Below, piece by piece: positions 35,778 through 44,569 of a DNA stretch of 64,000 bases. Under the pieces are notes generated by a model. That model saw nothing but the letters and a program-made list of their open reading frames with translations, ran no database searches and was not told the DNA's origin. The stretch is from Rhizobium sp. BG4 (GTDB lineage: Bacteria > Pseudomonadota > Alphaproteobacteria > Rhizobiales > Rhizobiaceae), in assembly GCF_016864575.1 (NCBI RefSeq), contig NZ_CP044126.1, positions 744,001 through 808,000 on the forward strand, written 5' to 3'. Position 1 is the first letter of the stretch. Every line of letters begins with the position of its first letter. The translations under genes and the position numbers were made by a program.

Positions 35778-36602
35778 ATGTCCAGACGCCTGCTCGGTCT
35801 CCTGCTCGTGCTCCCGGCACTGGCGGTGATCGCCTTCCTCTTCATCCTGCCGCTTGTCATGTCGGCGGTCGGCGCCTTCAGGATCGAAGGCGGCGGGTTC
35901 GGCTGGGACAATTTCTACAAGACCTTCGATCTCTACACGAAAGACATCGTCTTCTCGGTGGTGATCATCACCATTTCCACGATCCTCATCGGCCTCGCCT
36001 CAATCGCCATCGGCGGCTATCTGACGCTTGGCGAGCACCCGGTCGCGGTCGCCATCCTGCGCTGGCTCTATCGCTGGCCGATGTTCATTCCATTCATCGT
36101 CGTCGGCCAGATCCTGCGCACCTTCCTTGCCAAGAGCGGCCTGATGAACAGCACGCTGATCAGTCTCGGCCTGCTGACGCCGCTCGATGCGCAGAGCTAT
36201 CTCGACTGGCGCGGCATCGTCATCGCCTTCGTCTGGAAGCAGACGCCCTTCGTGGCGCTACTCGTCGCCGGCGCCATGGCATCCGTCAACCGCGACACGA
36301 TCGAGGCCGCACGCAATCTCGGCGCCTCGAAACTGCGCGTCCTCTTTGAAATCCTCGTACCGCAGGTGTCGGTGACGCTGACCGTCGGCCTCATCCTCTC
36401 CTTCGTGACGATGATGTCTGTTCTGTCTGTGCCGCTGATGATCAACGCCCAGTCGCCGACGATGCTGACGGCCGATATCGCTTTCCGCGTCAACGCCTAT
36501 GGCGATTACGGCGTGGCCAATGCGCTCGGCCTCGTGTCGCTGGTGCTCGCCTCGTCGGTCGCCTGGATCTACCTGCGCCAGAGCCTGAAGGAGCGCGCAT
36601 GA
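35778..36602 (+). CDS. ABC transporter permease (PotB/FbpB-like)
   Basis: This 274-residue inner-membrane permease has six predicted helices. The EAA loop, TIEAARNLGASKLRVLFEIL, lies in the second half. It overlaps the next permease by 4 bp (ATGA at 36599). The ribosome site AGCGAGG precedes the ATG. It forms the channel with the product of 36599-37441. Confidence 0.92.
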   Translation: MSRRLLGLLLVLPALAVIAFLFILPLVMSAVGAFRIEGGGFGWDNFYKTFDLYTKDIVFSVVIITISTILIGLASIAIGGYLTLGEHPVAVAILRWLYRWPMFIPFIVVGQILRTFLAKSGLMNSTLISLGLLTPLDAQSYLDWRGIVIAFVWKQTPFVALLVAGAMASVNRDTIEAARNLGASKLRVLFEILVPQVSVTLTVGLILSFVTMMSVLSVPLMINAQSPTMLTADIAFRVNAYGDYGVANALGLVSLVLASSVAWIYLRQSLKERA

Positions 36603-37441
36603 GCACCGCAACGCTGTCCGCCACGCAATCCCATCCGCTCTCGGCGCTCTGGTGGATCCCGCGCGCCATCATCTTCGGGCTGATGGCCTTCTTCATCTTC
36701 GGGCCACTCGCCAATCTGCTGCTCTGGACTGTCGCGGAGAAATGGTACTTCCCGCATAGCCTGCCGCTGCAATATGGCTTCAGCAGCTGGGCGAAGGTGT
36801 TTGCGCCGCGCGGCGGCGCGGTCGAGTCGCTCACCAATTCGCTGGTTGTCGCGGTGCTGACCGTCGTCGTTTCGCTGTTGCTCGCGATCCCGGCAGGCTA
36901 TGCACTGGCGCGGCTGAAGCTGCCGTTCCGGGCGCTGATCCTGCTCGCTTTCCTCATTCCACAGGCTTTTCCAAATCTAACCGTCTACGTGAACGTGGCC
37001 CGAATTTTCTACGAGATCCGCCTCAACGGCACGATCCTCGGCGTCGTTCTCGTCCATGCCTCGCACGGTCTCGTCTATGCGGTCTGGATCGCGACAGCGG
37101 CCTTCTCGGCGATCGACGAGGAGCTGGAACAGGCGGCGCGCTCGGCCGGTGCCAGCGCCATGCGCGCCTTCATGGACATCACGCTGCCGCTCGCGGCACC
37201 CGGCCTGATGGCGAGCGCCATCTTCGTTTTCCTCGAGAGCCTCGACGAATTTACCGGCAGCTATTTTGTGGGCGCTCCTGACGTGAACATGCTGCCGCTT
37301 CTGCTGTATACTGCGGGTTCGGGCGGCAATTATCAGATCGCGTCGATCACCGCCCTCTTGCTGCTCATTCCATCCTTGGTTTTTATGCTTATCGTTGAGC
37401 GATTCCTGAAGGCAGACGTCCTATCGCGTGTGGGGCACTGA
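36599..37441 (+). CDS. ABC transporter permease (PotC/FbpB-like)
   Basis: This 280-residue permease has six predicted helices and the EAA loop ELEQAARSAGASAMRAFMDI. Its start overlaps the preceding permease stop, so translation is coupled. The C-terminal end (SLVFMLIVERFLKADVLSRV) is typical of the family. The LacI regulator gene begins 9 bp downstream. Confidence 0.92.
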   Translation: MSTATLSATQSHPLSALWWIPRAIIFGLMAFFIFGPLANLLLWTVAEKWYFPHSLPLQYGFSSWAKVFAPRGGAVESLTNSLVVAVLTVVVSLLLAIPAGYALARLKLPFRALILLAFLIPQAFPNLTVYVNVARIFYEIRLNGTILGVVLVHASHGLVYAVWIATAAFSAIDEELEQAARSAGASAMRAFMDITLPLAAPGLMASAIFVFLESLDEFTGSYFVGAPDVNMLPLLLYTAGSGGNYQIASITALLLLIPSLVFMLIVERFLKADVLSRVGH

Positions 37442-37450
37442 GAGATTGCC

Positions 37451-38494
37451 ATGAATGACGGCCCAACCAACGACCTCAAGAACCAGCGCAAGGAGCGCAT
37501 GCGCTTCGTCAGCGCCGAACAGGTGGCGCAGCTTGCTGGTGTCTCGCGCTCGGCGGTGTCGCGCACCTTTACGCCCGGCGCCAGCGTTGCCCCTGCCACC
37601 CGCGAGCGGGTGCTGAAGGCGGCCGAAGAGCTCGGCTATCACGTCAACGACCTTGCGCGCGGCGTGCTCGCCAATCAGAGCCGGCTGGTCGGCATCGTCG
37701 CGACGCGGCCGGAAGTCGGCTTCCGCGCCCATCTGGCGGCAGCGCTTTCCAAGGCGCTGATCCAGCGCGGCAGCATCCCGATCCTGATCAATACCGGCCA
37801 GACCGAAGAGGAAATGCTGGCCGCCCAGAAGATGCTGATCGGCCACCGCGCCGAGGCGACGATCATCCTCTCCGGCTCGCCGCCGGCGAATTTCTTCGAG
37901 CTTGCGCATCGCAACGGCCAGCCGCTCGTCGTCATCGGCCGCTCCGAGCCGGATGCCGACCATGTCCGTGCCGGCAATTCAGAGGCATCGCGCAAGGCCG
38001 CCAACGCCTTTTTCGAGAAGGGCCGCCGCAAGCTTGCCGTTGCCACCTCTTTCTCGGCGACATCGAGCATCGCCGAGCGCGAGACCGCCTTCAAGACCGC
38101 AGCCGAGGCGCTCGGCGCCAGCGTCGCGATCGGCCGCGGTAAGGACTCCGACTATGACAGCGGCATCGCCGCCGCAAAGCAGCTTTTCGCCAGCGCCGCC
38201 GATTATCCGGATGCCGTCTATTGCGCCAACGACCAGATCGCCTTCGGCCTGATGGACTATGTCCGCACCACGCTCGGCCTCAGCGTTCCCGATGATGTCG
38301 CCGTCATCGGTTTCGACGACGTGCCGGAGGCCGCCTGGCTGAGCTACAGGCTCACCACCTTCCGCCAGGATCCGATCGTCATGGCGCAGCGCGCCGTCGA
38401 GCTGGTGGAAAAGCGCCTCGCCAATCCCGATTTGCCCCCCGCCTACGAACGGGTCATCCCCGAGCTTGTCGTGCGCGACAGCTTCGTGCCCTGA
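37451..38494 (+). CDS. LacI-family transcriptional regulator
   Basis: This 347-residue LacI/GalR repressor has the helix-turn-helix at about residues 20-40 (SAEQVAQLAGVSRSAVSRTF) and a sugar-binding-like effector domain with VYCANDQIAFGLMDY and VAVIGFDDVPEA. It is encoded within the operon, between the permeases and the phosphatase. It probably binds the TTGCAC-type palindromes at 33321-33336 and 33395-33410, giving autoregulation. Its effector may be the transported compound or its dephosphorylated product. Confidence 0.93.
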   Translation: MNDGPTNDLKNQRKERMRFVSAEQVAQLAGVSRSAVSRTFTPGASVAPATRERVLKAAEELGYHVNDLARGVLANQSRLVGIVATRPEVGFRAHLAAALSKALIQRGSIPILINTGQTEEEMLAAQKMLIGHRAEATIILSGSPPANFFELAHRNGQPLVVIGRSEPDADHVRAGNSEASRKAANAFFEKGRRKLAVATSFSATSSIAERETAFKTAAEALGASVAIGRGKDSDYDSGIAAAKQLFASAADYPDAVYCANDQIAFGLMDYVRTTLGLSVPDDVAVIGFDDVPEAAWLSYRLTTFRQDPIVMAQRAVELVEKRLANPDLPPAYERVIPELVVRDSFVP

Positions 38495-38509
38495 TCCAGA
38501 AAGATACCG

Positions 38510-39331
38510 ATGCCCTGCGAATTCCCCGACGATCCGCGCTTCGTGCTGGCGCGCGAGGTGATCCTTGAAGCTGCGGAAAAGGCACTCGCCTATTTCCGCG
38601 ACCTCTCCTCTCTGGAAACCAGCCAGAAGCTCAATGGCCAGGACGTGGTCAGCGAGGCCGACAAATCGGTCGAGGCATTGATCCGCGAAAGGATCGCCGC
38701 CGCCTTCCCGGATGATGGCGTACTCGGCGAAGAAGAGGGTCTCAGCGAAGGTCCTTCCGGCTATCTCTGGGTGGTCGATCCGATCGACGGCACCAGCTGC
38801 TTCCTGCACGGCATCGACCAGTGGTGCATCTCCATTGCCGTGATGCGCGGCAGCGAGACGGTGCTCGGGCTGATCTGCCAGCCCTCGACCGGCGATCTCT
38901 TCGTCGCCAGGCAGGGTGCCGGCGCACAGCTCAACGGCCGCCCGATGGAAGTCAGCCAAACCGGCCGCATTTCGACCGGGTTGCTCGGCGTCGGCGCCAA
39001 TTTCCGCATTCCGCTGCGCCAGGTGTCCTGCTTCGTGCAGCGGCTGCTCGAAGCCGGTGGCATGTTCATCCGCAACGGCTCCGGTGCCCTGATGCTGGCG
39101 CAGGTCGCCTGCGGCCGCCTTGCCGGCTACTATGAGCCGCATATCAACGCCTGGGATTGCGCCGCGGGCCTGCTGATGATCCGCGAAGCCGGCGGCTGGA
39201 CCGCCGATTTCCCTGGCGAAGGCGGGACTCTCCTGACCGGCGGCCCGGTCATCGCCGCCGCGCCGCAGATGCGGGATGAATTGCTGGCGCTTGTCGAGCG
39301 CTCCCTCGAAGACGCGGAAGCCCGGTCATGA
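38510..39331 (+). CDS. Inositol-monophosphatase-family phosphatase
   Basis: This 273-residue Mg-dependent phosphatase of the IMPase/FIG superfamily shows DVVSEADK, the metal-site GEEEG, the signature VVDPIDGTSCFLHG, and the C-terminal INAWDCAAGLLMIREAGG. It hydrolyses a small phosphate monoester such as myo-inositol phosphate or a sugar phosphate. The gene lies 15 bp after the LacI gene and overlaps the phosphodiesterase gene by 4 bp. With that enzyme it would convert an imported phosphodiester to monoester and then to free alcohol plus phosphate. Confidence 0.9.
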   Translation: MPCEFPDDPRFVLAREVILEAAEKALAYFRDLSSLETSQKLNGQDVVSEADKSVEALIRERIAAAFPDDGVLGEEEGLSEGPSGYLWVVDPIDGTSCFLHGIDQWCISIAVMRGSETVLGLICQPSTGDLFVARQGAGAQLNGRPMEVSQTGRISTGLLGVGANFRIPLRQVSCFVQRLLEAGGMFIRNGSGALMLAQVACGRLAGYYEPHINAWDCAAGLLMIREAGGWTADFPGEGGTLLTGGPVIAAAPQMRDELLALVERSLEDAEARS

Positions 39332-40083
39332 AGCTCATCCACATTTCCGATTTCCACCTCGTTCAGGCAGGTGGAACCTTGCTGGGCCTCGATCCGGCCG
39401 CGCGCATGGATGCCTGCCTCGCCGACGTCGAAGCCCATCATGCGGATGCCGATCTCGTCGTCGTCTCAGGCGATCTCTCCGAGACTGGCGGCGAGGATAC
39501 CTACCGGATCCTCGAAGAACGCATTTCCCGGTCGAAGCTGCCGATCCGGCTGATGCTCGGCAATCACGATATCCGCGAAAACTTCGCCACCGTCTTTCCC
39601 GGCCAAATGGCGGAAAACGGCTTCGCACAAGCGGCGATCGATCTGCCCGAGGGACGGGTGATCACGCTGGACACGCTGGACGACGGCAAGGTGACCGGCA
39701 GGCTCTGCGACAGCAGGCTCGCCTGGCTGAAGGAGAAGCTCGAGGAGGCGAAGGACCGCCCGGTCTATCTCTTCATGCACCACCCGGCAGACAAGGTGCA
39801 TCTACCGGCCCTCGACGTCTTCGGCCTTCTCGATCCCGAGCCGCTCTTTGCACTGCTGAAGGCGCATGGCGATGTCAGGCATATCTTCGCCGGGCATCTG
39901 CACCGGCTCGTGACGGGGAACTGGCAGGGCATCCCCTTCACCATCCTGCGCAGCACCAATCACCAGACGGCATTGGACTTCGTTTCGCCGACCACCACCA
40001 ACTGCTTCGAACCGCCGATGTATTCGATCATTCTCGCCGATCGCGACAGCCTGATCGTCCACATTCACCAGTTCGCCGATTGA
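39328..40083 (+). CDS. Metallophosphoesterase, GpdQ/CpdA-like phosphodiesterase
   Basis: This 251-residue binuclear metallophosphoesterase of the class III phosphodiesterase group (CpdA, Rv0805, GpdQ) shows the ordered motifs SDFHL, VVSGDLSETG, LGNHD, FMHHPAD and AGHLHR. It starts in an ATGA overlap with the IMPase-like gene. Family substrates are cyclic nucleotides or glycerophosphodiesters. Linkage to an importer, a monophosphatase and a probable Pho box favours a glycerophosphodiester-type substrate over cAMP. It ends the operon. Confidence 0.88.
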   Translation: MKLIHISDFHLVQAGGTLLGLDPAARMDACLADVEAHHADADLVVVSGDLSETGGEDTYRILEERISRSKLPIRLMLGNHDIRENFATVFPGQMAENGFAQAAIDLPEGRVITLDTLDDGKVTGRLCDSRLAWLKEKLEEAKDRPVYLFMHHPADKVHLPALDVFGLLDPEPLFALLKAHGDVRHIFAGHLHRLVTGNWQGIPFTILRSTNHQTALDFVSPTTTNCFEPPMYSIILADRDSLIVHIHQFAD

Positions 40084-40100
40084 GACCGCCTCCGCTTTCC

Positions 40101-40112
40101 GAAAACGTTTTC
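40101..40112. promoter_or_regulatory. Putative LacI operator (AACGTT palindrome)
   Basis: GAAAACGTTTTC is a perfect 12-bp palindrome, 53 bp upstream of the LacI gene at 40165. It resembles the two palindromes at 33209-33242, so this LacI protein may regulate itself and the leftward importer operon. Confidence 0.5.
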
Positions 40113-40164
40113 CTATGGCAAGAAGAAGCCTCACGTTTTCGATCGCGGAGGAAGATCGGCTGAC

Positions 40165-41202
40165 ATGAAGGGCATCCGGCAGCTTGCCAAACATCTCGAT
40201 ATCTCGATCGGGACCGTCTCGCGCGCGCTGAACGGCAAGCCCGATGTCAACGAGGAGACCCGCAAGCGGGTCCTCGCCGCCGCCGAGGAACTCGGCTACG
40301 TCGCCAACCAGTCCGGCCGCAGCCTGCGCCAGGGAACGACCAACGTCATCGGCCTGATGATCGAATCCAGCAAGGAAACGGTCGAAAACAGCGACAACTT
40401 CTTCCTTGGCCTGACCGGCGGCCTGCAGAGCGTGCTTGCCCGCCATAAGCTCGACCTCGTCATGCTGCCCTGCCCGAATGACGAGGACCCGCACGAATAT
40501 CTGAAACGCATGGTGGCGCGGCGCGTCGTCGACGCGATGATCATCTCGGCGACGCAGCGGATCGACAAGCGCATCGACCTGCTGGTCAAGGCCAAGATTC
40601 CCTTCGTGACGCTGGGGCGCAGCTCCTCTGGCGAGAACTATCCTTGGATCGACCTGGACTTCGAGGGCGTGGCGGCATCCGCCGTCGACCGGCTGGTGGC
40701 CAAGGGCCATCGCACCATCGCCATCGCCGCCCCCTCCAACGATATCAATCTCGGCTATATCTTCGTCGATTCCTATCGCCAGGCGCTGGAGCGGCACGGG
40801 ATAAAGTATGATCCGAAGCTGGTGATCCGGGTCAAATCCAGCGAACAGGGCGGCTATCAGGCGGGCCACGAACTGCTGCTGCTCGACGGCAAGCCGACGG
40901 CGATCATCCTGATCTACGAACTGATGGCGATCGGCCTCTACCGCCGCCTTGTCGAGGCCGGCGTCATGCCCGGGCGCGACCTTGCCATCATCGGTTTCCG
41001 CGAGGAACCGCGAGGCCGCTTCCTGCAGCCGTCGCTTACCTGCTTCCGCATGTCGCTGCGCGATCTCGGCATCGAGCTCGCCGAGACCCTGCTGGCGACC
41101 ATGCCCGCCTATGCCGAGACCTACCCGCGCGGCGCCCGCAACACGATCTGGCCGCTGGAGCTGGTGCCCGGCGAGAGCGACGCCTTCACGCTCACGTCCT
41201 GA
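40165..41202 (+). CDS. LacI-family transcriptional regulator
   Basis: This 345-residue LacI/GalR repressor begins directly with its helix-turn-helix (IRQLAKHLDISIGTVSRALN, residues 3-22) and hinge, followed by the effector domain with LAIIGFREEPRGRFLQP. GGAGGAAG precedes the ATG. It is preceded by an AACGTT palindrome and converges on the MFS gene, overlapping it by 11 bp at the 3' ends. Its regulon may include the importer operon starting at 33160, based on the shared operator core. Confidence 0.93.
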   Translation: MKGIRQLAKHLDISIGTVSRALNGKPDVNEETRKRVLAAAEELGYVANQSGRSLRQGTTNVIGLMIESSKETVENSDNFFLGLTGGLQSVLARHKLDLVMLPCPNDEDPHEYLKRMVARRVVDAMIISATQRIDKRIDLLVKAKIPFVTLGRSSSGENYPWIDLDFEGVAASAVDRLVAKGHRTIAIAAPSNDINLGYIFVDSYRQALERHGIKYDPKLVIRVKSSEQGGYQAGHELLLLDGKPTAIILIYELMAIGLYRRLVEAGVMPGRDLAIIGFREEPRGRFLQPSLTCFRMSLRDLGIELAETLLATMPAYAETYPRGARNTIWPLELVPGESDAFTLTS

Positions 41203-42490
41203 GCGCGCCGTCCGTATGGGCGTGATCCTTGCGGGCGATCAGCTGCGTCACCACGAAGACCAGCAGGGCACCGGCCGCCAGGCAGACGGCCAGGAAGATC
41301 ATCGGCGCGATCGTGCTGCCTGTCGCATCCTTGATCCAGGGCACGACATTCTGCGCCACGAAGCCACCGAGATTGCCGACCGAATTGATGGCAGCGAGAC
41401 CCGCAGCCGCACCGGCACCTTTGAGGAAGCGCGAGGGCAGGCTCCAGAATACCGGCTGCGGCGCGAAAATGCCGGCAGCGGCAATGCAGAGGAAGGCGAA
41501 CTGCAGCGTGTTGTTGGGGATGAGCGCCGAGAGCAGCAGGCAGGCCGCCCCGATGAAGGCCGGGATGACGATATAGGGTGTCTTCGACGCCGCCTTGTCG
41601 GCCATGGCGGGCACGGCATAGAGCGCGATCGCCACGAGGATCCAGGGGATGATGTTGAGGAAACCGTTGACGGTATTGGTGACGCCGAAGCCGTGGACGA
41701 TGGTCGGCAGCCAATAGCTGAGACCATAGGCCGCCAGCGGAAAGGCCACATAGCAAAGCGCCATCAGAAGCACCCGCGGGTCGACGAGCGCCTTGAACCC
41801 GTTCTCGGCATTCTTGTCCATCCCGGCATTTTCGCTCTCCAGCCGGTTATGCAGCCAGCTGCGCTCGTCGGTGGAGAGGAACGACGCCTTGTCGGGATTA
41901 TCAGGCAGATAGAAGAAGGTGACGATACCGGCGAGAACCGCCGGAACGCCAGTAGCCAGGAACACCCATTCCCAGCCGGCATAGCCATAGAGCCCATCGA
42001 GATCGAGCAGCATGCCGCCGAGCGGCGCGCCGACGGCATTGGCAAGGGCACTGAAGATCATGAACAGGCCGACCATGCGGCCGCGATAATCGGCCGGGAA
42101 CCACAGTGTCAGCAGGTAGAGGACGCCGGGAAAGAAGCCCGCTTCGCAGACGCCGAGCAGCAAGCGCAGGATGTAGAACATCGTCGCATTCTGCGTATAG
42201 GCGAGCGCGATCGTGACGATGCCCCAGGAGACCAGGATGCGGGCGAACCAGATGCGCGCGCCGAGGCGGTTGAGAAACAGGTTGCTTGGAACCTCGAACA
42301 GGAAGTAGCCGATGAAGAACAGCGAAGCCCCAAGGCCATAGGCATATTCGCTCATCCCGAGGTCGCCAACCATCTGCAACTTGGCGAAGCTGACATTCTG
42401 CCTGTCGATGTAAGCGATGAGATAGAGGATGCCGAGAAAGGGCATCAGGCGCCAGGTGATCTTGGAAATCAGTTCCCGTTCGCTGACCAT
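41192..42490 (-). CDS. MFS transporter, anion:cation symporter family
   Basis: This 432-residue inner-membrane carrier has twelve predicted helices. The N-terminal YLIAYIDRQNVSFAKLQM, with an acidic residue in helix 1, and EVPSNLFLNRLGARIW are characteristic of the ACS group, which carries organic acids such as tartrate, phthalate or hexuronates. The motif GFFPGVLYLLTLWFP is also typical. ATG 42490 was chosen because it begins the conserved core. The upstream sequence contains a 12-bp tandem repeat with GGAGA. Substrate unknown. Confidence 0.9.
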   Translation of the reverse strand: MVSERELISKITWRLMPFLGILYLIAYIDRQNVSFAKLQMVGDLGMSEYAYGLGASLFFIGYFLFEVPSNLFLNRLGARIWFARILVSWGIVTIALAYTQNATMFYILRLLLGVCEAGFFPGVLYLLTLWFPADYRGRMVGLFMIFSALANAVGAPLGGMLLDLDGLYGYAGWEWVFLATGVPAVLAGIVTFFYLPDNPDKASFLSTDERSWLHNRLESENAGMDKNAENGFKALVDPRVLLMALCYVAFPLAAYGLSYWLPTIVHGFGVTNTVNGFLNIIPWILVAIALYAVPAMADKAASKTPYIVIPAFIGAACLLLSALIPNNTLQFAFLCIAAAGIFAPQPVFWSLPSRFLKGAGAAAGLAAINSVGNLGGFVAQNVVPWIKDATGSTIAPMIFLAVCLAAGALLVFVVTQLIARKDHAHTDGALRT

Positions 42491-42515
42491 GCTATGTCTC
42501 CAAATGCTATGTCTC
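42489..42515 (-). repeat. Tandem 15-bp duplication over the MFS start
   Basis: ATGCTATGTCTC occurs at 42489-42500 and 42504-42515 (15-bp period). On the minus strand the first copy includes the chosen start codon, and the second supplies the GGAGA ribosome site. It appears to be a recent small duplication that could tune translation. Confidence 0.6.
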
Positions 42516-42637
42516 AGCAGGTACTTATGGCCCGGCCGGGGATTATCAATCGGGCGTTGAACGAATGGAGACATGGCAAGCACACCGGATAGGAATTCCG
42601 GCGGCTTCGAGCGCGATAGCGGCGCTGCGGTCAGCCC

Positions 42638-43042
42638 TTATGCAAGAAACTGGTCATCGACCGGTATCTGCATCGCCGTCACCAGATGATTGGTCTGGCC
42701 GGCCAGTCCGATCACGGCCATCAACTCGGCATGCTGGGCTTGGGTCATCCCCCGCGCCTTGGCCGCGGCGGTGTGAGAATGGACGCAGTAGGAACATCCG
42801 TTGGCGGTCGAGACGGCAATGTAGATCATTTCGCGCACCAATGGGTCCAAAGCACCTTCCACCGCCATAACGGCCTTGAGCCCTTCCCAGGTGCGTTTAA
42901 GCAGCGGCGGATCATTCGCCAGACCACGCCAGAAATTGTTTATGAAGTCGGATTTCCTGGTCGCTCTGATGTCATCAAAAACTTCCTTGGCGGCGGGAAT
43001 ATCCGCGACCTCGGTATCCGTGAGAAGTTTGACGGTGGCCAT
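42638..43042 (-). CDS. AhpD-like carboxymuconolactone-decarboxylase-family protein
   Basis: This 134-residue all-helical protein has the AhpD-type redox motif CSYCVHSH at about residue 84, i.e. CxxC followed by a conserved His, indicating peroxidase or disulphide-reductase chemistry rather than true decarboxylation. GGCGATCACG precedes the start. It lies 17 bp downstream of the CUT2 ATPase gene on the same strand, so it may be the last gene of that operon. Confidence 0.88.
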   Translation of the reverse strand: MATVKLLTDTEVADIPAAKEVFDDIRATRKSDFINNFWRGLANDPPLLKRTWEGLKAVMAVEGALDPLVREMIYIAVSTANGCSYCVHSHTAAAKARGMTQAQHAELMAVIGLAGQTNHLVTAMQIPVDDQFLA

Positions 43043-43059
43043 CGTGATCGCCTTTCAGA

Positions 43060-44568
43060 TCAGTGCACAGCGGCATACATTATTTTGGCTTCGGTGGATT
43101 CAGCCGGTGAGAACTCCTCGACGATACGCCCTTGGCGGCAGACCAGGATGCGGTCCGAGAGGTTCATGATCTCCGGAAGGTAGGACGAGATGACAACGAC
43201 CGCCAAACCCCGGTCGGCAAGCTCGTTGATGATCTGATGGATTTCGGCGATCGCGCCGACATCCACGCCACGCGTGGGCTCGTCGAAAATCACGATGCGC
43301 GGCTCCTGGACCAGGCCCTTGCCGATCACCACCTTCTGCTGATTGCCGCCGGAGAGCTCGACAACCCGCGCGTTGTCGTTGATTGCCCGGATATTGAGCT
43401 TGCTCGTCCATTCCGCCGCCAGGTCGTGCATTTCGCGCATGCTGATGACCTTGCTCTTTTCGCGGCCGGCGGAAAGAAGCCCGCCGAAGACATTCTCGGC
43501 TATCGACATCGTCTCGAAAAAGCCTTCGCTCTTGCGGTCTTCGGTCACGTAGACGATCCCGTCTCTGACGGCCTCACGCGGAACGTAATATCGCACCGGC
43601 TTGTCATCCAGCTCGACCGAGCCGCCACGCTTGAAGTCGCGCTTGTAGATTCCCGAGATGACTTTGAACGTCTCCGTTCGGCCCGAACCAATCAGGCCGA
43701 AGACGCCGGTGATCTGGCCTTCGAAGACGGAGAAGGAATTGTTCCGGACGACGTTGCTCATCGAGAGGTCCTGGACGGACAGGACCTTCTTTCCCGCCTT
43801 CCTGATGGTCGACGCATCGCGCTTCTTATAGAGTTCACCGGTGAGCGTTCTGCCCACCATGGCCGCGATGATCTTCTCCCGGTCGAATTCCGAGGTATCG
43901 CCGGAAGCAACCAGCTCACCGTCACGAAGGATCGTGATGCGGTCGGCGATCATCAAGGCTTCTTCGAGCGCGTGGCTGATGAAGACGATCGACACGCCTC
44001 TCGCTTTCAGCCGTCTCACCAAGGCGAAGAAATGCCTTTTCTCCTCGGGCGTGAGTGTCGCGGTAGGCTCGTCAAAGATGATCACTTCGGCATTGTGGTG
44101 AACCGCACGCGCGATCTCCACCATCTGCTTCTTGGCCGCCCCGAGCGTCTCGACCATCGCCGTCGGATCGACAGGGAAGTTCAGCGACTGGAGAAACTGC
44201 TGGGCGGAGATATAGATCCCCCGAAGGCGATTGAGAAACGCTTCCGTCCCGAGATAGAGATTCTGCGCCACAGTCATGGACGGCACCAGGCTCGTTTCCT
44301 GGAACACCATTGCGATACCGGCATCCAACGCAGCGTTCGGCGAACCGTAGCTCACCTCCTTGCCGCGATGGATCATGACGCCGGCGGTACGCTCCACCAC
44401 GCCGGCGATGATCTTGGTCAGCGTCGATTTTCCCGCACCGTTCTCGCCGAGCAAGGCGTGGATTTCACCGCGGCGAAGGTCGAAACTGACATTCCTGACC
44501 GCAGGAACGCCGCGATATTCCTTGGTGACGTTTTCAAGATGGACGATGATGTCTTCGGCTGTACTCAT
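43060..44568 (-). CDS. Sugar ABC transporter ATP-binding protein (CUT2, RbsA type)
   Basis: This 502-residue duplicated ATPase has a first nucleotide domain with Walker A GENGAGKST and Walker B VIIFDEPTATLT, and a second with the degenerate P-loop GLIGSGRTE, signature LSGGNQQKVVIGKGL and Walker B IVIFDEPTRGVDVG. This is the RbsA/XylG/MglA arrangement. The start MSTAEDIIV at 44568 was chosen because the longer frame to 44832 overlaps the upstream propeller gene and reads as shadow. It serves the importer whose other parts are at 45613-49863. Confidence 0.95.
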   Translation of the reverse strand: MSTAEDIIVHLENVTKEYRGVPAVRNVSFDLRRGEIHALLGENGAGKSTLTKIIAGVVERTAGVMIHRGKEVSYGSPNAALDAGIAMVFQETSLVPSMTVAQNLYLGTEAFLNRLRGIYISAQQFLQSLNFPVDPTAMVETLGAAKKQMVEIARAVHHNAEVIIFDEPTATLTPEEKRHFFALVRRLKARGVSIVFISHALEEALMIADRITILRDGELVASGDTSEFDREKIIAAMVGRTLTGELYKKRDASTIRKAGKKVLSVQDLSMSNVVRNNSFSVFEGQITGVFGLIGSGRTETFKVISGIYKRDFKRGGSVELDDKPVRYYVPREAVRDGIVYVTEDRKSEGFFETMSIAENVFGGLLSAGREKSKVISMREMHDLAAEWTSKLNIRAINDNARVVELSGGNQQKVVIGKGLVQEPRIVIFDEPTRGVDVGAIAEIHQIINELADRGLAVVVISSYLPEIMNLSDRILVCRQGRIVEEFSPAESTEAKIMYAAVH

Positions 44569-44569
44569 C

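Noticed and set aside
33362..35911. An 849-codon minus-strand frame opposite the importer genes at 33425-35719
   Set aside because: It mirrors the codon pattern of two well-identified ABC genes and has no recognisable domain of its own.
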